This document shows positions 35,546 through 47,500 of a stretch of DNA of 64,000 nt, one piece after another (positions within the stretch are counted from its first letter, which is position 1; every line of letters starts with the position of its first letter). Below the pieces are notes generated by a model. That model did not search any database. It saw only the letters and a program-made list of their open reading frames with translations, and was not told where the DNA came from. The stretch covers positions 51,870,645-51,934,644 of the forward strand of contig OU744731.1 in NCBI GenBank assembly GCA_916613615.1. The letters are read 5' to 3'. The translations under genes were made by a program, and so were the position numbers. The stretch is from Steromphala cineraria (taxonomy: Eukaryota; Mollusca; Gastropoda; Trochida; Trochidae).

Positions 35546-36412
35546 GTCTCTAAATGGGGCCCCGGCCTGTCTCCACTTGTGTTATGTTGGAAATATTATC
35601 TTGCTGATACACATTTGGTGAGTACCAACATGGTCAAAAGTTCATCTCTAAACAACTAACAACAATGTCACTTCCTTTATTATTACACACGTGCAGTTTG
35701 CATGTAACCTGCTTGATATTCATTAATAATTAAATATAGAAGTGTGTTACAATGTTTCCCCAAAAGATGTACTTAATTCAGGAATGGGGCGAGAGAAAGT
35801 GTAAGTTGGTGGGGGGAGAGGGGTATTTTTTTCTTTCGTAGCCCAGTCAGTGGGAGTGGTTATGGGTGTGATACCATTTAGAGCGGACGTAAGCAAAATT
35901 GAAGTGAACACAACGAAACAAAACGAGAATGACAACGATTATAATAACAGTTCACCTGCTGTTATGTTTGACCGACATATTGCACTATACTTTATATTAT
36001 TTAATAGTCATTGTTTTAACGCTTTGTTGCACGTGTTGCCAATGTCAAATTTTATGTGAATTGAGTGAAATGTAACTTGATTTACGCTATTCATCACTGA
36101 TTGTTTTCATGGCACGAAGAAACAATAACATTTAATAGAATCAAGTCTTTTTAACAGTTAATGTAATGAGAAAATTGCCCCAAAAACTTAATAAGGATAC
36201 AAGTTTTACGATTTGCGTTTAACGTGGAAGGTGGTATTGTTCTTTTTAAGTGTCTCCACCCTACAATTGATAACCATATCCCCATTAGTACTACGGCACT
36301 GTGATCGGCAGTTTAATAGCCTTTTTAGAGCAAAAAAATTGTTATTTGGTAATACCTTGTAATAACATTTTCGAATTGTTCAGGTGACACCACTCATCGG
36401 CCAGGTTAAGCG

Positions 36413-37023
36413 CATTCTCTCCCCACAGAGGCAACTCAGTCATACCTGAATTAGCCTCTGTTCTATTACGGCTAATACACGGGACAGAAAAGTAGAAATC
36501 TGATTGGAGGCAATCGAAGTTAGTTGTGCAATCAGCGACGCCGTTTCAAAAGGGGTCATTCGCAAAAGCTCGGCTACTCCCGGCTATTCCCGGTGATTCG
36601 GCATTCAGGGGAGATAACTCTTCCTTCTACAAAACATTGCTTTTTTACCTTCTCATTGGTTTTTATTTGGTAGATTATAAAAATAAAAATTTTCATAAAA
36701 CAAAGAACAATTTACACAATTATAAAACAGTATGTTTCTAATGAAAAACCTTATCCATATCTGATTTTCAAATATTTCCCCTCTCACACTGTTGGTGAAA
36801 AATAAACCTAAAGGCATGATACTTTCGAAAGTCACTGTACGACCGTTGAGAATTCCCAAAGTCGTTGATATCCAAAAGGTGTTTTCATTGGCTGCAGATA
36901 AGGGAGATATCTCAAGTTAAAACTTTTTGCCGCTAGGGCAATCTGCCGGAACCCCAGGATCTAGGCGTAATAGAACAGAGGCTAATTCAGGTATGACTGA
37001 GTTGCCTCTGTGGGGAGAGAATG
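36413..37023. mobile_element. Mutator-like non-autonomous element, 58-bp TIRs
   Basis: Perfect 58-bp terminal inverted repeats run from CATTCTCTCCCCACAGAGGC at the left and to GAGTTGCCTCTGTGGGGAGAG plus AATG at the right. A 9-bp target duplication, GGTTAAGCG, lies at 36404-36412 and 37024-37032. Long TIRs with a 9-bp duplication are the hallmark of the Mutator/MULE superfamily. No transposase is present. It lies in intron 3 of copy B. The perfect TIRs and duplication suggest a recent insertion. Confidence 0.88.
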
Positions 37024-39289
37024 GGTTAAGCGTTGCGCACAGACAACCAGTTGAGAGAAAACTGGGTATGTCCTCTCTCTGCGCACCGCTAAACTTGGCC
37101 CTTACTTCATCATTTCGACATTAGTTCCTAAATATCGGTATCTTCCTCAGTGCCCCTCTAATCCCTCCATCAATATTGATAAGGATGCTTGGTTCAGTGG
37201 TCGTAGATTCTTTACTTCTTGTTTCATTCAATATTGTTATTTTCCTCTTCTCCATTGTTTTCAGGTTTACACCTCAGGATCCAGTTATGTTTTTGATCTC
37301 ATTTGTGTTATCCACGGGACCGTTACTGTGTTCAATGGTCGTCTTTGGCAACGCTTTGGTGCTTCACAGTACAAAACATATGCACTATCTCTATATGCAT
37401 ATCATGCCACCATTGTTGTGTTTGATGTAAGTAATATTATGTATAAAATACCTTAACTTAAAAAAAAAGGACAAAGTTTGCGCCTTTTCTTCAAAATTTT
37501 CGAGACGATAATTGGATAAACTAGGTTATTTCTAGTTCGCTAGAAACGGAAGTAAACACTTGTTGGACAGCATTACTTGTCGTGTCTCCCCTCTGATATT
37601 TGGGTTTACAACATAGGTGGTTATATGATATTGTAATACCTCGGTCGAACAAAATGAGCATCTGAGGATTTGTGACCTTTTTTTACTTACAAAGCAACTT
37701 ATTCGTTGCTATGACTTCAAACCAAAGGCCAAGTTTAGTTTTGCCTTCTCCGTGGCCTTTTTGTACCAAAGATGGTCTGGCCAAGCTAAACGTTCCTACA
37801 CAATAAGTATTCCGTTTTATCATTTCTATTTTGTTCAGGTAATTTCTACCCTTACTGCCATTAAATATAGTTTTTATGGTTTGCACTGTCTGTCTTCAGA
37901 ATACGCTGGTACCCCGAGGAGGCATCCAAGTTTTGGCATCAGGAGTTTGAGCCAACGTTGAAAGATCATTATACACCGTTTTCACTTGGAAATATTTTGC
38001 ATGTTTGTTCCTGCAAAGAGTAAGGCATTTTTAACATATTTTTTATTATAAAAGCAAAGCACATAGGCCAATATATATACTCACTTGTTATTGGTTATAA
38101 ACAACATGTTAATACTGCAATGTGCGAGAGGCCAGAATCATATGGAATTTTAAAGTGACACACACGATTCGATTACAACATTTAATGTTTTATTTCAAGT
38201 AACAGATTGTTAAAACCTTTAAAAAAGGCAACATAGTAGTAAAATTGTAGTAAGTACGTGAATAAACAGGAGGTCGGTGTCCATTTCCCCCCATTTGGTG
38301 ATTTAACAGAAGTGCAGTATAAGTAGATAAGTTATCGATTTAGATTTAGAAACCAACTCAACAAGCACCCTGACGTTTGTTCCAGGGTTGGGCTTCATTT
38401 TGTGTTTGTTCTTCATTTGTCAAACCATTTGGAGGTTTGATTGAAACAATAATATTTCTTAGTTTCAAGTTGCATTTTGTTGATAGGTTTTGGGATCAAA
38501 CGATTCATATATTTTGGCAAAAATACTTGAATTCATAATGGAATGGTAGTTTCTGCATATACATACCAAATGATAGAAGTTTTGTTTTTCTTTTTTCAAT
38601 TTATCATTTCTGTTATTTAAGATGTTTTCAGGCGCCTGATGGTGTATATTTATACTATTCTCTCTGCAGGTTGTGCATTATGCTGTTGAGCAGCTATTCA
38701 TACCCCCCAAGATACACGACAATGTGTATGCCCTTGCTTCAACTCCGTGGATTGGGGGAGTGTACAAAGTTTTTATCATGTTTGGACCAAAGTAAGAACC
38801 CTGTCGCATTCACTTTTACACTGTTCCTACATTTTGACCCTGTCTCATAACTTGGTTTCTTTGAAATTGGTTCTTTGAGGATTTAAATGGTTGACATTTT
38901 ATAAAACCATCCTCTTTAAACGTCATAGTTTTCATGTATTTTAATGTGTATTTATTCTTATTCGAAAGCAGACATAATCGTTTAAATGTGCAATACATGC
39001 TTTCAGATACTTGATGTTGATGATCGTGCTCGTTGATGCGATTTTGAATATCCTCTTCTTCCTGGTGGCATTATTCCTGTACGGTTCCTTCGTGTGGTGC
39101 TGCATGTTCATAGTGACATGTTTGCTGATAGCTACATACAAGGGGGCATGCTTCTACCTACACGTCTTCAGTGTCAAAGACAGAGAATGGTACCTCCGCT
39201 CCATCGGTGCGGTGAAGGAAAAGCGAGGATGATGAATTGGATAAAGATATATGTAAACAAATTGTGACAATTAACTCGGTCTTCTTACA

Positions 39290-39600
39290 AATCAAAGGCG
39301 ACGACTATAGAATATAGAGAAAAGTCAGCTGTTTTGTGGCAATTTACTATCTTATTCTTAATTTCCAAGGACGATGACAATTGAACAAAGGGAAAAGTCG
39401 AGTGAAGTGAGAAAATTCACTCTCTAGTCTTCTTTATTGTAAAAGACGATGACAATTATATAACGAAAAAGTCCTTGATGGAATTTCTTGATGAATGGGA
39501 AAGTCAATTGTAATCTGACAATTTACCATCTTCTAATTGGAAAAGACGATGACAATTGAATAACGGGAGCAGTGAATTGTAATGTGGAAATCAACTATAC
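39290..39600 (+). repeat. degenerate tandem repeat 3' of copy B
   Basis: About four loose copies of a 75-90 bp unit contain AAGACGATGACAATTGAATAACG and AAAGTC, starting 60 nt after the stop codon. They are probably in the 3' UTR; an AATAAA signal follows at 39665-39670. Confidence 0.5.
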
Positions 39601-39670
39601 CCTTAAAAAAAGAAACGCATAGTATTTTTTGAAATTATTTGACTTCTGTAAAAATGAATATAACAATAAA

Positions 39671-41643
39671 ACTGTCATATTTATTCTCTGAATGTAATCC
39701 TTACTTGATTAATTACCACTTCCGTGCAAAAACGGAGACATTTTAGCGATTTCATTCTTTAAAGAAGCAATTGAAAACAGTTTTTGAAACCTCTGCTTAG
39801 AAAAAATCTGTCAAGCAAACACAACATGTAGAAAGCATAATAGCATGTGGAACTAATAACTAACAAAAGGTAAATATAGTTTATATTTTTGTTATTATTT
39901 TAACATGAAAATTAGGACAAAATTAAGCGATCCCAAAGTTGCAAAAATAGGATTCATTGCCTTACGTCAAATTAAGACTTCATTTCAACATCTGCTGTCG
40001 TTTTTAATTAGAATGATCATAAGGGCACAATATTTAGTCATATTTAGACGTTTCCTTTTCGACAAAAAGAAGCCAATATTTGTGAGACAAAGAGTGCTAT
40101 CAAAGGCAAAATTACCTACATCCGGGTCAAATACTTGCGTCATCATCTTCCCACAGCAATAAAGATTACATAACAGATACATTTTTTGTGAAAAAAAGTC
40201 GACAAAACTTAAGGGAGCCGTTGCCCTGAAGTGGATATTCGACCAAGAGAGCTAGTTATCGGCCCTGTTTTGAGAAACTTCAAAATGTTCAAACGCCGTC
40301 AAAGGTGTTTTAAAACCAGGAAGGTTAATCTTTTAATCTTTAGTAAAGTCTGGTTTGGTGATCAACCTCTCTATCATCCAAAATTGTGAGATGAATAACA
40401 GCGTTTCTCAGTATTGTTTTCTTTCTGAAAATTAAAATTCGGGCTATTATTTTATTTGAAAGGTCAACAGATTTGTTTGAGAGGTTGTTATAATGTAAGT
40501 TACTATATTAAGCACACAAGATCTGCTTAATTCGTTGTTTTAAGAGATTTTGACTGATAGTCTGAACATTAACAACATTCAAGAACGTCTAATGCATCAG
40601 GTTTTGGTCTGACAGGGGAAGTTTTCAAGCATGATGGTGTTCAATCACATACAGAACTCCGCTTGCTCTACGTCTATGTCAAGATCAAGGTCAAAGTCCT
40701 GCACTGACTCTCTCAAACACAAGATCAAAACCCAATAAGAACGTAAATGTTATGAACTTTATAAACGTGCATGTCAACGTCATATTACCTTTTGGACAAT
40801 TCACCATCGGACCATCACAATGGGGGTGGGGTGGAGAAGAACTTTGTAAAGGAGACTTTTTTACCCTTTGCGTTCATTGCCAGAAATATGTCAATCAAGA
40901 ATTGCTCTATATCATAACAAAACAATAAACGGACTTAACGCCAAACACACAAGAACAGTTAAAAACTAATGTCAACACTTTCTCTACAGCCTTGTTAAAT
41001 TTCACTTTCTTACCATTGAAATTATGTGATAGTCTTGCTCTCAACTAAATGTTAATATATTCTAAGATATTCATGCGTTTCTTTTTATGAAGAGTATGTA
41101 TCTTCTTCTTATTGTGGTTACTATTAAATAAAGATAAAATTAAACTTAATGTGTTTTCTTCTTTTTAGTCCTTTAAGATCCATAACAGTGTAGCAAAGTT
41201 AAGAATTTCGTATAAACGAGATTTATTTTAAATCATTTTTGCAATAACTTTTGCTTATGAAAATTTGGTTAATTTTCCTTAAAATCAAATGTTATCTCAG
41301 CAGCGCCTACCCGACACACCCCACGGTCAATCTGCAATGTACATTCTCCAAGACCTTAAACTATCGATAAAGGTGTTGTATTGTTTCAAAATGATCTCTT
41401 AAGTACATCACATTGAAAACGGTCAATATCGCTGAAATTCTGCAACAATGCAACTACTTAAACTCCTTATTCATTTAGCAATTATAATTGTTCCATTACG
41501 GAATAATCTTGATTTTAATTGATTTGTAAATATTACTCTTTAATGATTTGGAATCTTAAGTCTTTCTGTAAGAATTTAGAATCTTAATTCATCACAACAA
41601 GTAAATATATAGGGAAGACCGTGGCCGGTACATCACCTTTTCA
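39671..41643. other. no gene recognised
   Basis: Intergenic sequence between copies B and C. The open frame at 39905-40162 has no recognisable features. Confidence 0.4.
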
Positions 41644-41733
41644 CCAATCTAAATAAATTTAGATCAACAGGTTTTATATTTGGTCAACAGTATGACCAAA
41701 TATTAAACCTGTAGATCTCAATTTATTTAGATT
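41644..41733. repeat. hairpin H10
   Basis: Nearly perfect arms, CAATCTAAATAAATTTAGATC and GATCTCAATTTATTTAGATTG, with the inner pair TTTGGTC/GACCAAA, surround a short AACAGTA loop. It lacks the CTCG tip and ATAGAG edge of the other hairpins. Confidence 0.7.
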
Positions 41734-42048
41734 GCCTTTTCACTAAAATAGAGATAATGAGTTTTGTATGTACAATATACTAAAGTACTCACGGAAATAG
41801 AAATAAAATGGTTTTTGGCGTTTATTTTTTTAGGACTCAACAAATGTAAGTAATTCTTCCAGATGTTTAAATAACTACGTTTTTCCCACCCAACTAGGCC
41901 TTATGAAATCATTGCAAAAATATACTTTAAATTACCTTTGTTCATGTAAAACTGCCCAGAATTTGCATATTTTCAATACATTTCGAAACCTGCTATAGTT
42001 TACGTCACTCTCAGCAATGCGTGTGACAATAAACCCGCAACTTTTTTT

Positions 42049-42336
42049 TTTTAATGAAAAACCCTATCCATATCTGATTTTCAAATATTTCTCTCTCACA
42101 CTGTTAATGAAAAATAAACCAGAAGGCATGATACTTTCGAAAGTCACTGTACGACCGTTGAGAATTCCCAAAGTCGTTGATATCCAGAAGGTGTTTTCAT
42201 TGGCTGCAGATAAGGGAGATATCTCAAGTTACAACTTTTTGCCGCTAGGGCAATCTGCCGGAACCCCAGGATCTCGGCGTAATAGAACAGAGGCTAATTC
42301 AGGTATGACTGAGTTGCCTCTGTGGGGAGAGAATGT
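42049..42336. mobile_element. partial second copy of the Mutator-like element
   Basis: About 288 bp match the right half of 36413-37023 closely, ending at the same GGGGAGAGAATG terminus. The left half is missing after a T-run at about 42040. Its right end lies directly against the TGACGTCA cluster of H4. It breaks into open frames shared with the first copy, but these are non-coding. Confidence 0.85.
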
Positions 42337-42337
42337 G

Positions 42338-42630
42338 TGACGTCACGTTATAAACAATAATTTGACGTCATGATTCTCCTGTGACGTCACAATGCATCAC
42401 GGTGGCGGCTAATCCGCCTATGCTGAGAGGTAGGTTTTGAGTATTTACTTTAATTTTGTGACTACGGTAATAAACATAATATTATAGTTGTGCCCATGAC
42501 ATACTATGTTTACGACACTCGTGCCTCAATATCAGTATTTCCCTCGCTCTCGCTCGGGAAATACTAATATTTAGCCACTCGTGTCGTAAACATAGTATGT
42601 CATGGACACTCATATAATATCCTCTATATC
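42338..42630 (-). mobile_element. fold-back element H4 with TGACGTCA cluster
   Basis: Three TGACGTCA sites (42338, 42363, 42382) and a GC-rich segment (GGTGGCGGCTAATCCGCC) are followed by a hairpin with arms at about 42494-42605 (CCATGACATACTATGTTTAC against GTAAACATAGTATGTCATGG). The tip is CTCGCTCTCGCTCG and the outer edge ATATCCTCTATAT. The orientation is opposite to H2. Confidence 0.78.
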
Positions 42631-44502
42631 TGAACAAAAATATAAGCAAAGAACTTTAAAGAAGACAGGAAATGTTTTTCTTTCAAAGTCAATTTTTTAC
42701 CCTCTATTTTAGGTAAAACTCTTTTCGGTTGACCCATTTTCCCAAAACATTGTATGTCATCTTCATCCAGAGGAAAGAAATCATCTGTCATTGGTCATTG
42801 GAGATAAATGCTGCCGAAGTCCTCACCTTCCAATGACTTACATCAGTGACATGGCCCATGTCATTTTCATCACGTATTGCACGTGCAAAGCATGACCCAC
42901 GCATTGATGCTGCTCATTCTATAGATTTGTTTTCAAGACATGAAAGTAGCTACGGAGCATTTAGCATAGAATAAGCGTGATGAGGCATACTGTCTGGTGA
43001 AGGCAACATAGTTCAACGGATTTAAAAACCTTCCATATTGTATCTCCCAAAATATCCTTTCGCATATATGTTGTAGTATTTGTAGTCATTGTATAACTAT
43101 TACTGACGAACAAATCTCGTCATATAACTATTATTTATTCCCCGGCTATAGGTTTAGAAAAAACAATGACATTGGAAATCAAATACAATAAAGACAAATA
43201 GATAATGTAAATTCTGGGATCGATTCATAACATTAAACTTCTAATGTTATAAGATTCTGTTTTAACGATTACATACTGATGATCAAATACAATATTTTGT
43301 TAAAAGTAATAGATTTTATTATCTAAACGCTAACCTGCGAGGCGCTTTTTCATATAAATATTTAGCTATTTAAAGGACTGTAACTTCTATAATGATTTGA
43401 GGATGGCCATTTCACTGTAATGTTAACTATCATTCGTCACTGTATCTTCTTCTATGTTTTGTAATCATAAAACATTTTTCCTTTCATGTTGCATGCTCTT
43501 TTATACATAAAGTGTAAGAAATAAGTATGTAACTTATACTTATCTATAAATGGTCAAATAAAGGACAAATACATCTATTTGTAAACCCAATAATAAACAC
43601 AAGTGTGAAACCGGTCGGAGATTAAAACCATATCTTCATATTTTCTGTTGTTGAAATCAGAGACAATTTCTCCAACCTTTTACTCAAGGTAGCCTTTCTT
43701 TATATTTCCGGTCTGTATCTTAAGTTTTGTTTGTTGAGCTTGCGTTTTTACCATTTTCTTGAAGTGACTGATCAATACCACGGTCTCTCATTTTGTATCA
43801 TTTATGTCTGCACAGGTAAACCTTCATTGTCATTTATTATTTTGCCTTTGAACTGTGAATATCAAAAATGTTTTTTTTATCTTTCTGGATTAAAGAATAT
43901 ATGAATTGACATCAAGACCACATAAAGAAACATAATTGCTTACAATTAGGCAAAGGATTTGAAGGGACTGCGTCAAGGAGATAATGTCACTAATTTATAA
44001 AATACTTTACCTGTTACTTTACATCTACAGCTGCGTATCTCAAGTTTGTTCACTTACCTTCGTATTCTAGTGCAAATATCATGTAATTTGTAACGTCTTT
44101 AAAACATCTTATCATTGTGAAAACGAAGCCGATAATGATGAAATTTTACTGCATAAGTTAAGATTCAGTTTGCGTTGACATATTTGTATGTCATACCTAG
44201 CAGATAGCTGTAACAAATTTGGCAGGTCATTGAAGTGACCAGGGGTCAATATTTCGAAAACACTGATTTCTATTTTGCTCTACAAAATCTTTAATTAGTG
44301 ATCAACAGCTTTATATCTTATTCATGTGTGTTCCTTGGCACTAAGACAACGTAACTATGATGAGTTTTATCCTACAAAGTTTACATGGATGATTTTAATC
44401 GTCATTTAAGAAAATCAGAATTTCACAAATATGACCCCATCTGTCTATTTAACAATGCCAATCAGCGTAGCCAATCAGTTTGTTAGTTGTTTGAAGATAA
44501 GA
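42631..44502. other. upstream region of copy C; no gene seen
   Basis: Presumed promoter region of copy C. No exon or specific control element could be assigned. Confidence 0.35.
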
Positions 44503-47500
44503 ATGGAAGCCTTATTGAAAGTAAGTATGACCCATGTTTTTTAACTTTTACATTTAATATATTTGATGTAAAAGAACAGTTATTTGTATATTCTAAAATG
44601 AATGCATTTTACCATATACCTATGTTTGACCAAGTAACACCATTTACAAGTATTTTAATACATATAATGTTTTCAAGTATACATGTGTTCTTTAATATCT
44701 CACTCAAACAATCTCCGTGCATGCTGGAATATGAATGATATTTTATAAATAATATAAAGAATAACAGTACAAAAGGAAAACGATATCATGATCACATGTC
44801 CCGCCTGCTTTTCGACGTTATTTTTATGTCTTGTTCGGTTCTATTTATACTAAGAGCTAAAGGCTTAAGTAGGAATCGAACTTGGACCTTGTAAAGATTC
44901 ATCGATAACAGCAAACATATAAAAAAACTTTCAACTAATAGAACAAAATGTTGGTTCATAGCCCGGTATTGCCTCCCATTCCAGACAATACGTCGTAGAA
45001 GACTCGGGGAGAAGATGTGCTATGTGCTGTCTGTAGCAATTATGTGTCTTATGACCTATGGTGTGACGTCAGCACCGCATATATTTCCCTATATCTTTGC
45101 TGTTATAATGCCGCTACTTTTTCTTAACGAATACTTGTAAGTATATGTAAAGTTTTTAATCGAATGATTATTTATCAACGATCTTCAACGAGTTTACAGT
45201 AACAAACAACTTAAGACAAAAGAAATACAAACGACGTCTTTCTTGAAAAGACAATCCCTGAATTTCGTCACCTAATGTTTTGCTTTGATGAGAACGTAAG
45301 TGGCATAATTCATGAAATATAATCAAAATATCTCGCATATTCATCCCCAAAGTGACAATACTCAAATACTTGTTTTCAATTTAGTTTTTAAAACAGTCAG
45401 AAATATTCATGGAGGCCAAATTTACACACCAAACGTATATGAGTACTTATTTAACCCGTTTAGATAAGTTTCGAAAATTACGTTTGATTGTCTGTTTTTT
45501 TTCATCAATTTCGCGACTTTAAGTCTTCTTATTGCCACTATACGATTATCTTGAAAATAAAACATTTCTGCAACAGTCGATAATTCTCAATCATATGGCA
45601 CTAACAATTGGTAAAATTTGGAATATATGACCCCTGATAACTCAACGACAATAGGACATTTGAATATAAATTACTGTATCGATTTCAGTCACAAATGATA
45701 CGGTTTTTAAAAACATTTTCTATTAATGAAATACATGATTGGTCAATAATATGCAGAGAATATGGCGTGATGTGAAATATTTTGAAGATGTACTGAAAAA
45801 ACTTAAGCAATCAATGATTGGAGAACATCTTTTCTCAGAATAAAGACGGTGTTATCCGACGTTATATTTGTCCTTATGTACGTAATGTTATAGGTATTTC
45901 ACCTTATCTTAACGATTTTATTAGTCTCCTTTACTGTTTGCTCTAAATTAACTTCTTAAGTCTTTTGCTTACGTTTGACTTTATTTGTCAAACATATGAA
46001 ATGTAATGGATTCATTTTCACATCTCAAGACACATTTTTCTAAAACGTATAATTCTTTTCCAGCATAATGAATGGATTCATGGCGCTTCTTCATATGTGC
46101 TATGTTGAGAATTTTATTTTCCTGGTGTTTATCTGGTAAGCATCTTTACCTATTTTAAGTATTTCAAAATTGATGTGTCATTGCCATGATGATTTTGCAT
46201 GGCGTTTTCTAAAGATACCTTGCATATAGCAATTTTTATAAACAGCATTGGCAAAAGACAAAAGTTCACATCAAAAATTAATTTGCTCGAAGGTATGCTT
46301 AATTAAAACATGTATATTTTAATGATAATAATATATATAATTAAATAATATGATTAAATATATTTTACCCACTAATCTACGTTTATTGACAGAAGTTTAT
46401 GACCTTGCCTTCACTCGAATCTTTACAGGCTCATGCCACTGAATGCCAGCATATTCTCCATGATATTTGTGACGTCTAACGGACCCATACTGCTTTCTAT
46501 GATAGTGTTCCGCAACTCGCTGGTGTTCCACAGCTTCAAGAACATGCATTATGCCTTCATGCATACACTCCCAGCTCTCCTGTCCTTTCTGCAAGTACAA
46601 CCAAGCTGTTTGAGTGGCATTCTACAATTCTTGATTCTAGAGTATTGATGAGAAAACACATCATCTTACACGTTGTTTTCATCTCTTTAAATGATTGAAT
46701 TCGCTGTTTGAGTGACATTCTAGACGTTGATGGTATAAGAAGACAATAGTAATTCTATGGATGAACAACTTCTTTATTTGACAGTAGCGACGTTTCGGTA
46801 TAGAATCAGACAGGTCAGACTGTTCTCAGCCCCCTTTTCTCATATCAATTTAGCTGTTTTGGAAGTAAAAGATGTAGGATAGCACTTCGAGGAGATGCCA
46901 AACCCTGGAAATATTGTTATATAAAATAATATCATCAGTAATGCTCCTTCCTCAGATTTGCAATCCAGGTAAATACACCTACGAAACCCTAATAAAACTT
47001 TAACTACAAGATATTTTAATGGAGAATCAAGACACAAATAAACTCATAAAACCATGGTTCGTTTCTCTGTCGTTATCAATTGATATGAATTCATTATGTT
47101 ATGTACAACTTCTTATTTCGTCTCTTTTCCTCAACAGAATACGCTGGTATCCCAAGGAGACAAGCCAGTATTGGTGCAAGGAGCCTTTTCCTCACACCAC
47201 CGACACATCTTTCACCTGGCTTCTTGGGGCGCCTTTGGGAGTTCTCATACTGCAAAGAGTAAGGCTATCGTACTGCAATTTCATTTCGCAAGAGGATATA
47301 TCAATTGATAACATTTGGTTTATATGAATAAAATACCCCATATTGTGCATGCATTGTGATTAATCACTATAAGATGTATTGAAAGTTTTAAAAAGGTAAA
47401 TATGTATCACATCCAACTCTAAGGTATGTACATGTACTTAGACGTATACCATATATTGTGCATTTTTGCGCTGATAAATCGGTATTAGATATATTCTACC

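Larger units (their letters stand above)
29682..39232 (+). pseudogene. DUF2838/GPCAT-like copy B, one-base frameshift in exon 5
   Basis: Seven exons: 29682-29699, 32615-32766, 35546-35617, 37265-37426, 37900-38019, 38670-38791 and 39007-39232. All splice sites are canonical GT-AG. It starts MTSILN, then LIRRRRLGEKAC; later segments are IRWYPEEASKFWHQEF, MFGPK and TYKGACFYLHVFSVKDRE. Exons 2, 3, 4 and 6 match the lengths in copies A and C exactly, but exon 5 is 120 nt instead of 121, so the total (872 nt) is not a multiple of three. Family residues (FTW...LFLQR) continue in the shifted frame after the run CGTTTTC near 37977. The copy is therefore either a young pseudogene or carries a homopolymer sequencing error. 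Its introns hold a fold-back element, a G-run array and a Mutator-like element. Confidence 0.8.

Noticed and set aside
36526..37124. Open frames of 65-71 codons, partly repeated at 42017-42340
   Set aside because: Both copies lie in the Mutator-like element. The frames are not the same length and match no transposase.
44860..44885. Reverse-strand B-box-like GTTCGATTCC
   Set aside because: No A box or cloverleaf is visible around it.
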